From Janibacter indicus (GTDB lineage: Bacteria; Actinomycetota; Actinomycetes; Actinomycetales; Dermatophilaceae), in assembly GCF_900176385.1 (NCBI RefSeq), contig NZ_FWXN01000011.1:1-64000 (forward strand): a DNA stretch of 64,000 nucleotides, in the 5' to 3' direction. The notes below the pieces were generated by a model that was given only the letters and a program-made list of their open reading frames with translations, did not search any database and was not told where the DNA came from. Positions 8,601-16,215 of the stretch are shown here, piece by piece (the stretch's first letter is position 1; the number at the start of each line of letters is the position of its first letter). The translations under genes and the position numbers were made by a program.

Positions 8601-9098
8601 GTGGACGTCCAGCAGGTAGCAGGCATGCAAGCGGCGATCGTGCGTGATGCCGTTGATCAGGCGCCAAGTGGCTGGACGCGAATCCAGATCGAGGTGTCGT
8701 CGTTGGACGGAGTCACCGTGTTTGATTCGCTTGCGGACTTGCCGAGCGCGCCCAAGCCCGTTCGTTATTTTCCCGACGAAGCCACGTTCTTGTCAGCTGA
8801 CTTGCCGAAGGCGATGTACCAGCCGGGCAAGGGGACTTGGTTTTCGATGGAGTGCACTGTCGAGCCATCGGGGGAGTATCACTTCACGTTCAACTACGAC
8901 CAGCCGGTGGTATTCGACGACCGTGAGCCCACGGACGACACATGGATGAACGACCTGCGCCGCTACCCCCGTGATTGGGACAACATCCCTGACTGGCATC
9001 TGGTGAAGCAGCGCTACACCGAGGACGAGTGGCTGGCCAGCGTCCAGCGGTACAAGGACTGGCTCGCAAGCGACGACCAGAGTCCCTTCACGGGCTGA
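8601..9098 (+). CDS. YezG/DUF600-like immunity protein, copy 1
   Basis: A 165-residue protein, predicted to bind and block the neighbouring nuclease toxin in the cytoplasm. It resembles the YezG (DUF600) immunity family in GKGTWFSM, PSGEYHFTFNYDQP, and the LRR-PRDWDNIPDWH segment. GTG start at 8601 has AGGAGG at 8587-8592. Residues 1-76 differ strongly from copies 2 and 3, while residues from about 77 to the end are nearly identical in all three. The pairing with the toxin is inferred from position and from family precedent (YeeF/YezG). Confidence 0.75.
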   Translation: MDVQQVAGMQAAIVRDAVDQAPSGWTRIQIEVSSLDGVTVFDSLADLPSAPKPVRYFPDEATFLSADLPKAMYQPGKGTWFSMECTVEPSGEYHFTFNYDQPVVFDDREPTDDTWMNDLRRYPRDWDNIPDWHLVKQRYTEDEWLASVQRYKDWLASDDQSPFTG

Positions 9099-9182
9099 GG
9101 GGCCGGTAGGGCCGCTCGGGCCAACCGCGAGCCGCAGGTCGTTGGTGCGGATGCATCGGCTCTGAGACCGCCTGTGCAGTGA

Positions 9183-9224
9183 CACCTCGACCGCGGTCGT
9201 CTGGTGCGGCTCGTCGACGGCTGA
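9183..9224 (+). pseudogene. Relic of a TNT-like gene 3' end (copy a)
   Basis: Fourteen codons reading HLDRGRLVRLVDG and a stop. They match the last codons of the two TNT-like genes downstream (YLDHGHLVELVDG at 10475, LIDG at 12431). The relic lies about 85 bases after the immunity gene, within a spacer of about 125 bp that recurs after all three immunity genes. It looks like the end of a former TNT-like gene left behind by recombination. Confidence 0.7.
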
Positions 9225-9300
9225 CGCCGTGGTGCCGGTTGGCAGGTGCCAGAAGGTGACCACGGATGTGGATGCGATACTTCATGGGCCTGCCGGGCTG

Positions 9301-9497
9301 CGAATGGTGTTGCGACGCATGGGGAGTGCTAACCGTCGCGCCGAGCCCGGGACCAATAGTGCGGTCCGGCTACGGGAGCGAAAAGTTGCTTGATGCAGAC
9401 GACCGTGCCTCGAGGTGTGGGAGTGGAGCACCCGTGGTGGAGTGGGCTGGGGACCAGATTCGCGGCACCCGTCGCGGCCGACCGAGAGGACATCTAT
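9301..9497 (+). repeat. Lipoprotein leader repeat, copy 1, with dead lipoprotein start
   Basis: First of four related leader sequences (9301-9497, 10557-10749, 12507-12701, 14598-14728). Shared blocks include GAATGGTGTTG, TGGGGAGTG and, just before the start codon, GGCGGCCGACCGAG-type sequence ending in GGACATC. Copies 2 and 3 drive lipoprotein genes. Here the ATG at 9497 opens only about 39 unrelated codons (MQGMLIRSSSAW...), so the lipoprotein gene itself has been lost. The stretch 9225-9614 holds no other convincing gene. Confidence 0.6.
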
Positions 9498-9614
9498 GCA
9501 GGGGATGCTGATCCGATCTTCTTCGGCATGGTTCGCATCCTTCCAACTCACAAGGATGCGGCGCGATATCTGGGCCGCTTCAGTACGTGAAGAACGGATA
9601 TCTGGAGGAACTTG

Positions 9615-10475
9615 ATGCACCCACGTGACGTGGCCACCCTTGAGGATCTCCGCGCGTATCTGGAGGGCGAGCGCCGTGAGTGGTTCACCATCGGCTGGCG
9701 AGATGACCGTGATGTCTACATGACCGATGGCACCACGCTGTTCGAGAGGTTGTCGGACGGCCGTGTCGAGGTGACTGGTTGGAGCCGCGGCACCCACATG
9801 TCCACCGCCGAGTACCCCGATCTTCGATCCGCGGTACAGGTGTTCGTCAACGACCATCTTGCGGACAAGGTGCGGCTCGAGCTGTCGGGGCAAGGGCTGT
9901 ACGAGTTTGTGCAGGTCGTCAAGGCGACCTCGACGGACGGCCCGGTCCCGTCCGAGGGGCGCTGGGTTGTGGTGGTGTCGGAGGGTGCGTTCCATGTGGG
10001 TGGGATGACGATGGGGCGCTTCCGGCACTACGAGTCTTTCGAGGATCCTCAGCTGGCGGTGGATGTGCTGCAACGGTTGGTGCGGGGTCGGGGTCCGGTC
10101 GAGGTGGCTCCTGACGGGCAGGAGCTGGCTCGGCGGGGGCAGGTCACGGGGCAGGGGATCGTCGAGCGCACCCGGCAGCGGGGCCACGCGGGTGAGCCTG
10201 GGGTGGGGCCGGGGGATGTCCTGGATCGTGTGGGCCACGAGTCGGGGTCGCAGCTGTTTGCGTTGGGCACTCCCTTCGCGATGCGGTCGCAGCCGCCGGA
10301 CATGGTGGGGGCGGAGTATCACCGCTACCGGGTGGTTGACGGTCTTCCGGATGCGCGGGAGGGCACGGCGGTGGCGTGGTTCGGGCAGCCGGGTGGCGGG
10401 GCGATGATCGTCGCGGAGCATCCAGTGCGGTGGTACCTCGACCATGGTCATCTGGTGGAGCTCGTCGACGGGTGA
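9615..10475 (+). CDS. TNT-like (tuberculosis necrotizing toxin fold) protein, copy 1
   Basis: A 286-residue protein, start ATG 9615 with GGAGG at 9604-9608. Residues about 198-286 match the TNT/DUF4237 domain: GDVLDRVGHESGSQLFALGTPFAMRSQPP, YHRYRV, WFGQPGGG. In enzymatic TNT the motif after the Gly run is normally GGG-x-Gln; here it is GGGAM (Met264), so NAD glycohydrolase activity is doubtful. There is no signal peptide or WXG100 domain. Residues 16-112 differ from copy 2, but residues 1-15 and 115-286 are nearly identical, the reverse of the usual constant-N, variable-C toxin layout. It may be a toxin fragment, a decoy or an immunity-like adaptor; the function is unknown. Confidence 0.6.
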   Translation: MHPRDVATLEDLRAYLEGERREWFTIGWRDDRDVYMTDGTTLFERLSDGRVEVTGWSRGTHMSTAEYPDLRSAVQVFVNDHLADKVRLELSGQGLYEFVQVVKATSTDGPVPSEGRWVVVVSEGAFHVGGMTMGRFRHYESFEDPQLAVDVLQRLVRGRGPVEVAPDGQELARRGQVTGQGIVERTRQRGHAGEPGVGPGDVLDRVGHESGSQLFALGTPFAMRSQPPDMVGAEYHRYRVVDGLPDAREGTAVAWFGQPGGGAMIVAEHPVRWYLDHGHLVELVDG

Positions 10476-10556
10476 GGTCGTGCGGGCGTTCGGCAGCTGG
10501 CGGAAGGGTCGCCAGGGGTTTCGTCGCGGTAGGTCACGGGCCTCGCCGGCTTGCGG

Positions 10557-10749
10557 GCGGGTGTTGCGGCTCGTGGGGAGTGTGGCCCATCGCGCTGGGA
10601 CGGGACCTGTACGTGCGGTCGTCGACAGGGTCGATCACTGGGGTGACGTGGACGACCGCGTCTCGAGGTGCGTGTGTGGGTTTCCCTTGATGGGGTGGGG
10701 TAGGGGCCAATGTTCGCGGCACCTGTCGCAGCCGACCGAGAGGACATCC
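10557..10749 (+). promoter_or_regulatory. Lipoprotein leader repeat, copy 2
   Basis: This is the 5' leader of the first lipoprotein gene, related to the copies at 9301, 12507 and 14598. The block GAGAGGACATCC immediately before the ATG at 10750 supplies the ribosome site. Because the leader is conserved while the coding sequence after the signal peptide diverges, it probably carries the promoter. No clear -35/-10 pair can be assigned by eye. The rest of 10476-10749 shows no gene. Confidence 0.5.
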
Positions 10750-11343
10750 ATGCGCCCGACGCTTACTCGATACACCCAGGCTTTGGCATGCGCTGCCGCG
10801 CTGCTGACCTTGGCTGCGTGCGGTGGCGACGCTGACGGTGAGAAGACGAGCGCGTCGAGCAGTTCGACGTCCTCGGAGCCGACCTACGACGACGACTACG
10901 CATACGCTCAGGCGGAAAAGGCTCAGACGAAGCTTCGTGGCATTAAGCCCAACGAGCCAATTCCGAAGGGAGCAACGTGGGCCACTCGCTCGTACATCAA
11001 GGCGTACAACGAAGACGTCGCCGACCAGAAGAACGCCGGTGTAGTGGAGAGGGGCTCGGTCACCGTAGATGCGATGCACCCGTTGGATTCAAACCCCGAA
11101 GCGCCAGGTGGTTGGGATCTCACGATGTATCAATGCAGTACATCCACGGTCCGGTATTTTAAGGATGGGGAAGACGTCACCGCGCGTCCCGAAGACCCGA
11201 ACAAGCCGATGCCGTCCGGGCCCCAGAAGAATGTCCACCTTCTCAGCTTCAAGACGCCTGATGATGGCCGGACCTGGCAGATTGACAATGCCCAACTCGT
11301 CTACGGCGCTGAGGTCAAGGAGACGCCGTGCGCAAGCGACTGA
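10750..11343 (+). CDS. Putative lipoprotein of the toxin locus, copy 1
   Basis: A 197-residue protein with a lipoprotein signal peptide: MRPTLTRY, a hydrophobic run and the lipobox LTLAACGG, with Cys about residue 25. A Ser/Thr-rich spacer and an acidic YDDDYA segment follow. Residues 1-52 are almost identical to copy 2 at 12702; the rest is about half identical, including C-terminal blocks GGWDLT-Y-CSTSTVRY and TW-ID-AQL. No known family was recognised. Position among toxin and immunity genes suggests a surface-exposed partner or periplasmic protective protein. Its stop overlaps the next gene's GTG start region by 16 bases. Confidence 0.6.
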   Translation: MRPTLTRYTQALACAAALLTLAACGGDADGEKTSASSSSTSSEPTYDDDYAYAQAEKAQTKLRGIKPNEPIPKGATWATRSYIKAYNEDVADQKNAGVVERGSVTVDAMHPLDSNPEAPGGWDLTMYQCSTSTVRYFKDGEDVTARPEDPNKPMPSGPQKNVHLLSFKTPDDGRTWQIDNAQLVYGAEVKETPCASD

Positions 11344-11555
11344 CCCTAGCGGTCGGGGTTGCATTATCACTTACTTTCTCGACAACACTGCCATCCGCTG
11401 CCTTTGTGCCTACCAAGACCATCATCGACAAGAACGGTAAGGGTTCTCGGTGGAAAGTAGTGGCTGATACACCATCGGTTCCCAAGAGTCAGACCACGAC
11501 GCAGCCGCAGGGCCCCGCCGAAGCGGTGTCAACTGCGTCAAGCAGGGATATCTGA
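11328..11555 (+). CDS. Small secreted protein, probably truncated, copy 1
   Basis: A 75-residue protein starting GTG at 11328 inside the lipoprotein gene's end. A Sec-type signal peptide is visible (RKRLTLAVGVALSLTFSTTLPSAAF in two steps), followed by PTKTIIDKNGKG, which matches PTETIVDINGN of copy 2. After that the sequences differ and this one soon stops, just before the TNT-like gene. It is likely the stump of a longer secreted protein replaced by recombination. Base composition is lower in GC than the housekeeping genes. Confidence 0.5.
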   Translation: MRKRLTLAVGVALSLTFSTTLPSAAFVPTKTIIDKNGKGSRWKVVADTPSVPKSQTTTQPQGPAEAVSTASSRDI

Positions 11556-11564
11556 AGGACCTTG

Positions 11565-12431
11565 ATGCACCCACGCGATGTCGCAACGCTTGAGGATCTG
11601 CACGCGTACTTGCGTTCCGTGGGGCGCGATTGGGATTATCTCGGGTGGCTGGGTGATCCCGAGGTTCGGGAGACGGATGGGACCACGCGACTGCAGCGTC
11701 TGGGCGATGGTTCTATCGAGATCACGGGGTGGAGCCGTGGGAAGCAGAGGACCCGGTATCGCTTTCCGGATCTACGGTCCTTTGCGCAGGGGATGGTCAA
11801 CTCCGATCTCGCGCACAACTTCCGGGCACATCTGTCGCAGCGCGGTCTATGCCGGGACGTGGCTGTGTCTCGGATGCCGGCGCCGAGCGAACCGGATGAC
11901 GCCCCGCCCGAAGGGCGCTGGGCGGTGGTGGTGTCAGAGGGTGCCTTCCATGTGGGTGGGATGACGATGGGGCGCTTCCGGCACTACGAGTCTTACGAGG
12001 ATCCTCAGCTGGCGGTGGATGTGCTGCAACGGTTGGTGCGGGGTCGGGGTCCGGTCGAGGTGGCTCCTGACGGGCAGGAGCTGGCTCGGCGGGGGCAGGT
12101 CACGGGGCAGGGGATCGTCGCGCGGACCCAACAGCGGGGCCACGCGGGTGAGCCTGGCGTGGGGCCGGGGGATGTCCTGGATCGGGTCGGTCACGAGTCG
12201 GGGTCGCAGCTGTTTGCGCTGGGCACTCCCTTCGCGAGGCGGTCGCAGCCGCCGGACATGGTGGGGGCGGAGTACCACCGCTACCGCGTGGTCGACAGGC
12301 TTCCGGATGCGCGGGAGGGCACGGCGGTGGCGTGGTTCGGGCAGCCGGGTGGTGGGGCGATGATCGTCGGGGAGCATCCGGTGCGGTGGTACCTCGACCA
12401 CGGTCATCTGGTGGAGCTGATCGACGGCTGA
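11565..12431 (+). CDS. TNT-like protein, copy 2
   Basis: A 288-residue paralogue of the protein at 9615. Start ATG 11565, with a GAAGGA ribosome site at 11554-11559. The C-terminal TNT-like domain (about residue 200 to the end) and the preceding segment from EGRWAVVVSEGAFHVGG are nearly identical to copy 1, including the GGGAM sequence where an enzymatic TNT would have Gln. Residues about 16-115 are distinct (DWDYLGWLGDPEVRETDGTT, ITGWSRGKQR), with only scattered identity. It lacks a secretion signal. The function is unknown; alternatives are a toxin C-terminal fragment with a swapped head, or a cytosolic partner of the lipoprotein module. Confidence 0.6.
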   Translation: MHPRDVATLEDLHAYLRSVGRDWDYLGWLGDPEVRETDGTTRLQRLGDGSIEITGWSRGKQRTRYRFPDLRSFAQGMVNSDLAHNFRAHLSQRGLCRDVAVSRMPAPSEPDDAPPEGRWAVVVSEGAFHVGGMTMGRFRHYESYEDPQLAVDVLQRLVRGRGPVEVAPDGQELARRGQVTGQGIVARTQQRGHAGEPGVGPGDVLDRVGHESGSQLFALGTPFARRSQPPDMVGAEYHRYRVVDRLPDAREGTAVAWFGQPGGGAMIVGEHPVRWYLDHGHLVELIDG

Positions 12432-12506
12432 GGGCGAGGTGATGGTCGGCCGGTGCCAGGAGGTGACCAAGAAGCTGGGCGCCGCAACTGGCGCTCGGCC
12501 AGCTTA

Positions 12507-12701
12507 CGAATGGTGTTGGGGCGCATGGGGAGTGCTGCCCATAGCGCCGAGGCAGGCTCCCTTCGTACTGTCATCTACGAGAACCAGAAGCTGCGTGACG
12601 TAGACGACCATGCTTCGAGATGCGTGAGTGAGCTTTCCATGATGGTGTGGCTTGGGGACCAATGTTGGCGACACCCGTCGCGGCCGACCGAGGGGACATC
12701 C
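12507..12701 (+). promoter_or_regulatory. Lipoprotein leader repeat, copy 3
   Basis: The leader of the second lipoprotein gene. It shares GAATGGTGTTG, TGGGGAGTG and the final GGGGACATCC with copies 1 and 2. Its first 120 bases, with the sequence upstream back to the TNT gene's end, are duplicated almost exactly at 14495-14720. A segmental duplication therefore included the 3' end of the TNT gene and this leader. The interval 12432-12701 holds no other gene. Confidence 0.5.
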
Positions 12702-13292
12702 ATGCGCCCGACGCTCACTCGATCCAGTCAGGCCTTGGCCTGCGCTGCTGCGCTGCTGACCTTGGCTGCGTGCGGTGGCGACGCTGACGGTGAGAAGACG
12801 AGTGCGTCGAGCAGCTCAACGTCATCGGAGCCGACGTACGACGACGACTACGCCTTTGCGGAGGCAAAGAAGGTCTCTCCCAAACTTCGCGCACACGACC
12901 CCAACACCCCACTGCCCGAGGGAACCGAGTGGGCCACGGCCTCCTACATCAAGGCCTACAACGGCTCAAGGGCGGAGATGAAGAAGCAGGGGATCAGAGA
13001 GAAGGGCACGGTTACGGTCGAATCCACCCATCTCGCGGAGTCGAACCCCGACGCAGTGGGCGGTTGGGATTTGACGGTGTACGAGTGCAGCACCTCTACC
13101 GTTCGCTACTACCAGGGGAGCAAGGACGTCACCTCTCGCCCTGAGGACCCCAGCAAGCCCGCTCCCAAGGGGCCCCAGGAGAATGTCCATCTCGTCAGCT
13201 ACACGACCCCGGACGGCGGCAAGACTTGGCAGCTCGACAAGTCCCAACTGCTGCTCGGTAAGGACGCGAAGGAGTCACCGTGCGCAAAGTAG
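12702..13292 (+). CDS. Putative lipoprotein of the toxin locus, copy 2
   Basis: A 196-residue lipoprotein paralogue of 10750-11343. The signal peptide and lipobox (LTLAACGG) and the acidic YDDDYA stretch are almost identical; from about residue 53 onwards the sequence diverges while keeping the framework GGWDLT-YECSTSTVRY, DVTSRPEDPSKP and TWQLDKSQL. ATG 12702 is preceded by GGGGACATCC. The conserved export signal with a changing mature part suggests diversification of an exposed protein. Its stop lies inside the next gene's start. Confidence 0.6.
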   Translation: MRPTLTRSSQALACAAALLTLAACGGDADGEKTSASSSSTSSEPTYDDDYAFAEAKKVSPKLRAHDPNTPLPEGTEWATASYIKAYNGSRAEMKKQGIREKGTVTVESTHLAESNPDAVGGWDLTVYECSTSTVRYYQGSKDVTSRPEDPSKPAPKGPQENVHLVSYTTPDGGKTWQLDKSQLLLGKDAKESPCAK

Positions 13293-13876
13293 TTGTGCTC
13301 GGATCGGCCGCAGCCCTGACTCTGGCTGTGGCTCTGCCGGCGTCTGCCCTCCTCCCCACCGAAACCATCGTCGATATCAACGGGAACTCCGGACAAGCGT
13401 GGTTCAACGCCGACGATGAGGAGGGCGATGGGAGCGAGGACGAAGGTACTGGAACCGGCGCCGGGGCTGGAGACGGGAGTTCACCGGCGAGCACGCCCAC
13501 CAATCAGCCTGCGGTGTCGCCGGCGAAGCCCCTGACAGAAGAGGAAAGGTCGCGCATCGCTGCAGGTCTCGGTGCGTGTGTTGGCGCGAAGGTTGCCTCT
13601 GGAACTGCTGTATCTGGATGTTTTGGGTCGGTACCGAAGGTTTCCCCCGTGGTTCCGGCCGCGCAGGTTGTACGACCGCGGGTGTCGGTGGCTTCTGTCC
13701 GTCAGGAGGCCGTTGACCAGATCACGTTGACCAAGCCTGATCTACAGGCGTCGGCATGCCTGGCCGACGCGGGCTCGTGTCGGGGCACGTCATCCCGGTC
13801 TACTCGGGCGACTCCAAGCGCCCCGACAAGTTCATGGTCGAATGGAAGCAGGACGGTAGACGGCAAGATCGAGTGA
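13280..13876 (+). CDS. Secreted protein of the toxin locus, copy 2, C-terminus replaced
   Basis: GTG start at 13280 with a Sec signal peptide (RKVVVLGSAAALTLAVALPASA). An acidic and Gly/Ser/Thr-rich linker (residues about 45-80) and a compact domain with SRIAAGLGACVG and SVASVRQEAVDQITLTKPDL follow. Homologous secreted proteins from actinobacteria usually continue with a longer C-terminal domain. At 13788 the gene runs into a displaced toxin 3' end in another frame, so the last 29 or so codons (from about residue 170) are foreign out-of-frame sequence. The gene is probably a truncated relic that may still be expressed. Confidence 0.5.
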   Translation: MRKVVVLGSAAALTLAVALPASALLPTETIVDINGNSGQAWFNADDEEGDGSEDEGTGTGAGAGDGSSPASTPTNQPAVSPAKPLTEEERSRIAAGLGACVGAKVASGTAVSGCFGSVPKVSPVVPAAQVVRPRVSVASVRQEAVDQITLTKPDLQASACLADAGSCRGTSSRSTRATPSAPTSSWSNGSRTVDGKIE

Positions 13877-13893
13877 TTGTCCGAAACACGTGA
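13789..13893 (+). pseudogene. Toxin 3'-end relic before immunity copy 2
   Basis: Thirty-four codons and a stop (VIPVYSGDSKRPDKFMVEW then KQDGRRQDRVIVRNT). The first 19 codons match the nuclease toxin at 8526-8540 upstream; the last 15 are unlike both other copies. The relic has no start codon or ribosome site of its own. It carries only the variable tail that matches the following immunity gene, as expected if tail and immunity gene move together. Confidence 0.75.
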
Positions 13894-13902
13894 GGAGGCG
13901 CG

Positions 13903-14397
13903 GTGGACGCGGTGCAGGTGGGACAGATGCAGGAGATGATCGTTCGCGACCTCATGGAGCAAGCTCCGCCGGGGTGGACTCAGGTGAGAGCGGCGGCCAC
14001 GTCGATCGATGGCTACATGCAGTTCTCGGCTCGTGCAGACGTACCTGGACAAGAACCCGACGTCATGTGGCCGGACACGGCAACCATCGTCACGTCGGAT
14101 CTGAGTGAGGCAATGTACAAGTCCGGGAAGGGCACGTGGTTTTCGATGGCGTGCACCGTTGAGCCATCGGGGGAGTACCACTTCACGTTCAACTACGACC
14201 AGCCAGCCACATTCGGTGATCGTGAGCCCGCGGAGGAGTCGTGGATCAACGACCTGCGGCGGCACCCCCGCGACTGGGACAACATCCCTGACTGGCACCT
14301 GGTCAAGCAGCGATACACCGAGGACGAGTGGCTGGCCAGCGTCCAGCGGTACAAGGACTGGCTCGCAAGCGACGACCAGAGTCCCTTCACGGGCTGA
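13903..14397 (+). CDS. YezG/DUF600-like immunity protein, copy 2
   Basis: A 164-residue immunity protein, GTG start 13903 after GAGGAGG. The first 75 residues (DAVQVGQMQEMIVRDLMEQ...) are unlike copies 1 and 3 except for a few framework residues. From GKGTWFSM to the end it is almost identical to them. Its toxin is present only as a 105-bp relic directly upstream, so it is an orphan immunity gene, likely useful against kin that carry the corresponding toxin tail. Confidence 0.75.
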   Translation: MDAVQVGQMQEMIVRDLMEQAPPGWTQVRAAATSIDGYMQFSARADVPGQEPDVMWPDTATIVTSDLSEAMYKSGKGTWFSMACTVEPSGEYHFTFNYDQPATFGDREPAEESWINDLRRHPRDWDNIPDWHLVKQRYTEDEWLASVQRYKDWLASDDQSPFTG

Positions 14398-14480
14398 GGG
14401 GCCGGTAGGGCCGCGCGGGCAACCGCGAGCCGCAGGTCGTTGGTGCGGATGCATCGACTCTGAGACGGCCTGTGCGGTGA

Positions 14481-14522
14481 CACATCGACCACGGTCGTCT
14501 GGTGGAGCTGATCGACGGCTGA
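14481..14522 (+). pseudogene. Relic of a TNT-like gene 3' end (copy b)
   Basis: Fourteen codons, HIDHGRLVELIDG and stop, in the spacer after immunity copy 2. From about 14498 onwards the sequence is nearly identical to the end of the TNT gene at 12431 and its downstream spacer. The relic is therefore a hybrid: its first part resembles the relics at 9183 and 16216, its second part TNT copy 2. The crossover probably lay within these 42 bases. The interval 14398-14728 has no intact gene. Confidence 0.7.
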
Positions 14523-14597
14523 GGGCGAGGTGATGGTCGGCCGGTGCCAGGAGGTGACCAAGAAGCTGGGCGCCGCAACTGGCGCTCGGCCAGCTTA

Positions 14598-14728
14598 CGA
14601 ATGGTGTTGGGGCGCATGGGGAGTGCTGCCCATAGCGCCGAGGCAGGCTCCTTTCGTACTGTCATCTACGAGAACCAGAAGCTGCGTGACGTAGACGACC
14701 ATGCTTCGAGATGCGTGAGTGAGCTTCC
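14598..14728 (+). repeat. Lipoprotein leader repeat, copy 4, truncated
   Basis: Near-exact duplicate of 12507-12637. It stops before the ribosome site and start codon of the lipoprotein gene and is joined to the 3' part of another lipoprotein gene at about 14728. The open frame across this junction reads through spacer sequence and is not credible as a gene. Confidence 0.6.
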
Positions 14729-14897
14729 CAAGACCCTCAAGAAGGGCACCGACGTCCGGACCGACCAGAAGGGCAAGCCGATCAAGGCCGGAACCGAGAT
14801 GGTCAACCTTGTGACGATGAAGCGCGGACGCCACCACGACGACCCGTGGAAGGTCGACGCCACGCAGGTCGGCTACAAGAAGTCTTGCAGCAGCTAG
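14729..14897 (+). pseudogene. Lipoprotein 3'-end relic
   Basis: Codons reading LPKTLKKGTDVRTDQKGKP, then WKVDATQVGYKKSCSS and a stop at 14895-14897. This corresponds to the last 56 or so residues of the lipoproteins (compare TWQLDKSQLLLGKDAKESPC). The signal peptide and first two thirds are missing. It represents a third, divergent lipoprotein type left as a fragment. Confidence 0.6.
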
Positions 14898-14942
14898 AGG
14901 GAAACATCGTGAGGACTGCAATCGCGTCGCTGGCGCTACTCG

Positions 14943-15626
14943 GCCCAGGACCCCAAGGGGTACTGGAAGAGGGAGTTGTCCTCGAACGGTGGCCGCGCCA
15001 ACCTGGCAGCCTCTGTCCTGCTCGGGCCTTTCGGTCGCCTTGGCGGCCGCGGTGCGAGGCGAGTGGCCGATGAAGTCGAAGACATCTACCGGGGGATCCG
15101 ACGCGACCCGGTGAAGAAAGTCGGCTCCTACGACATCCCAGAGGGAGCAGTTCGCGTCGACGGCGGCAAGAAGTTCAACTGGAACAAGGAACTGAACAAT
15201 CCGAAACCGAACAGCACCTACGTCGTCGACAACCGATTCGTGTACGTCACCGACGAGCACGGTCGAGTCACCGAGGCACACGGTGTCCTGACCGACGAGC
15301 CTGGCCGCCGCAGCGGGTACCAGCAGCGCAAGGCTGGCGGGGATGACCGGCTGCCGGGCGACCAGGGCGGGCACATCTTCGGCAAGGGCGTGGGCGGGCC
15401 GGGCGAGGGCATCAACCTGCTGGCGATGTCGAAGCAGGCCAACCAGTCCGACTACGCCCGTCTCGAGAACCAGTGGCGCACGCTGCTGAAGAAGAAGCCG
15501 CCACCAGAACTCGAGGCCAAGGTCATCCCGGTCTACTCGGGCGACTCCAAGCGCCCCGACAAGTCCATGGTCGAATGGACGAAGAACGGCGAGACCCAAC
15601 CCCGAGAGTTCATTGCGAACGAATAG
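14943..15626 (+). pseudogene. Silent toxin C-terminal cassette with intact nuclease His
   Basis: 684 bp colinear, without indels, with 7905-8588 of the full-length toxin (residues 247-473). It contains the nuclease-like domain, here with His (codon 15372-15374, CAC) in the GGHIFG motif. At its 5' side it is fused at about 14942 to the start of a secreted-protein gene (GTG 14909, VRTAIASLALLG), which is out of frame. Only a TTG at 14976 could start it, with no good ribosome site, so it should not be expressed as an exported toxin. It ends with its own 15-residue tail (TKNGETQPREFIANE) and is followed by immunity copy 3. Confidence 0.75.
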
Positions 15627-15634
15627 GAGTGCCA

Positions 15635-16132
15635 ATGAACATTCAGAAGGTGCATGAGCTGCAGGAGTCCATCGCACGGGACATGCTCGCTGCCGCCCCG
15701 TCCGGGTGGACCAAGGCGAGTGGCTACGTCACGACCATCAACGGCCACTCATGGTTGGACTTCTTGGCCGACGTGCCTGGCCGGGACGCGCCCGTCCGAT
15801 ATTTTCCGGACGAAGCATCTATTGCTGCCGCTGACCTCGATCGTGCGATGTACGAGCGTGGGAGGGGGACATGGTTTTCGATGGAGTGCACGGTCGAGCC
15901 ATCGGGGGAGTACCACTTCACGTTCAACTACGACCAGCCAGCCACATTCGGTGATCGTGAGCCCGCGGAGGAGTCGTGGATCAACGACCTGCGGCGGCAC
16001 CCCCGCGACTGGGACAACATCCCTGACTGGCACCTGGTCAAGCAGCGATACACCGAGGACGAGTGGCTGGCCAGCGTCCAGCGGTACAAGGACTGGCTCG
16101 CAAGCGACGACCAGAGTCCCTTCACGGGCTGA
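15635..16132 (+). CDS. YezG/DUF600-like immunity protein, copy 3
   Basis: A 165-residue immunity protein, ATG 15635 with TAGGAGT upstream. Residues 1-76 (MNIQKVHELQESIARDML...) are specific to this copy apart from VRYFPDEAS, shared with copy 1; the remainder is nearly identical to copies 1 and 2. It follows the silent toxin cassette after 8 bases and should match that cassette's tail. The gene can protect the cell if recombination moves the cassette onto the expressed toxin. Confidence 0.75.
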   Translation: MNIQKVHELQESIARDMLAAAPSGWTKASGYVTTINGHSWLDFLADVPGRDAPVRYFPDEASIAAADLDRAMYERGRGTWFSMECTVEPSGEYHFTFNYDQPATFGDREPAEESWINDLRRHPRDWDNIPDWHLVKQRYTEDEWLASVQRYKDWLASDDQSPFTG

Positions 16133-16215
16133 GGGGCCGGTAGGGCAGCTCGGCCAACCGCGAGCCGCAGGTCGTTGGTGCGGATGCGTCGGCTCTGAGA
16201 CCGCCTGTGCAGTGA

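Noticed and set aside
14544-14897. Open frame of 117 codons joining spacer and lipoprotein relic
   Set aside because: Its first two thirds are leader sequence duplicated from 12453-12640, which is non-coding there; only the last 56 codons are a relic.
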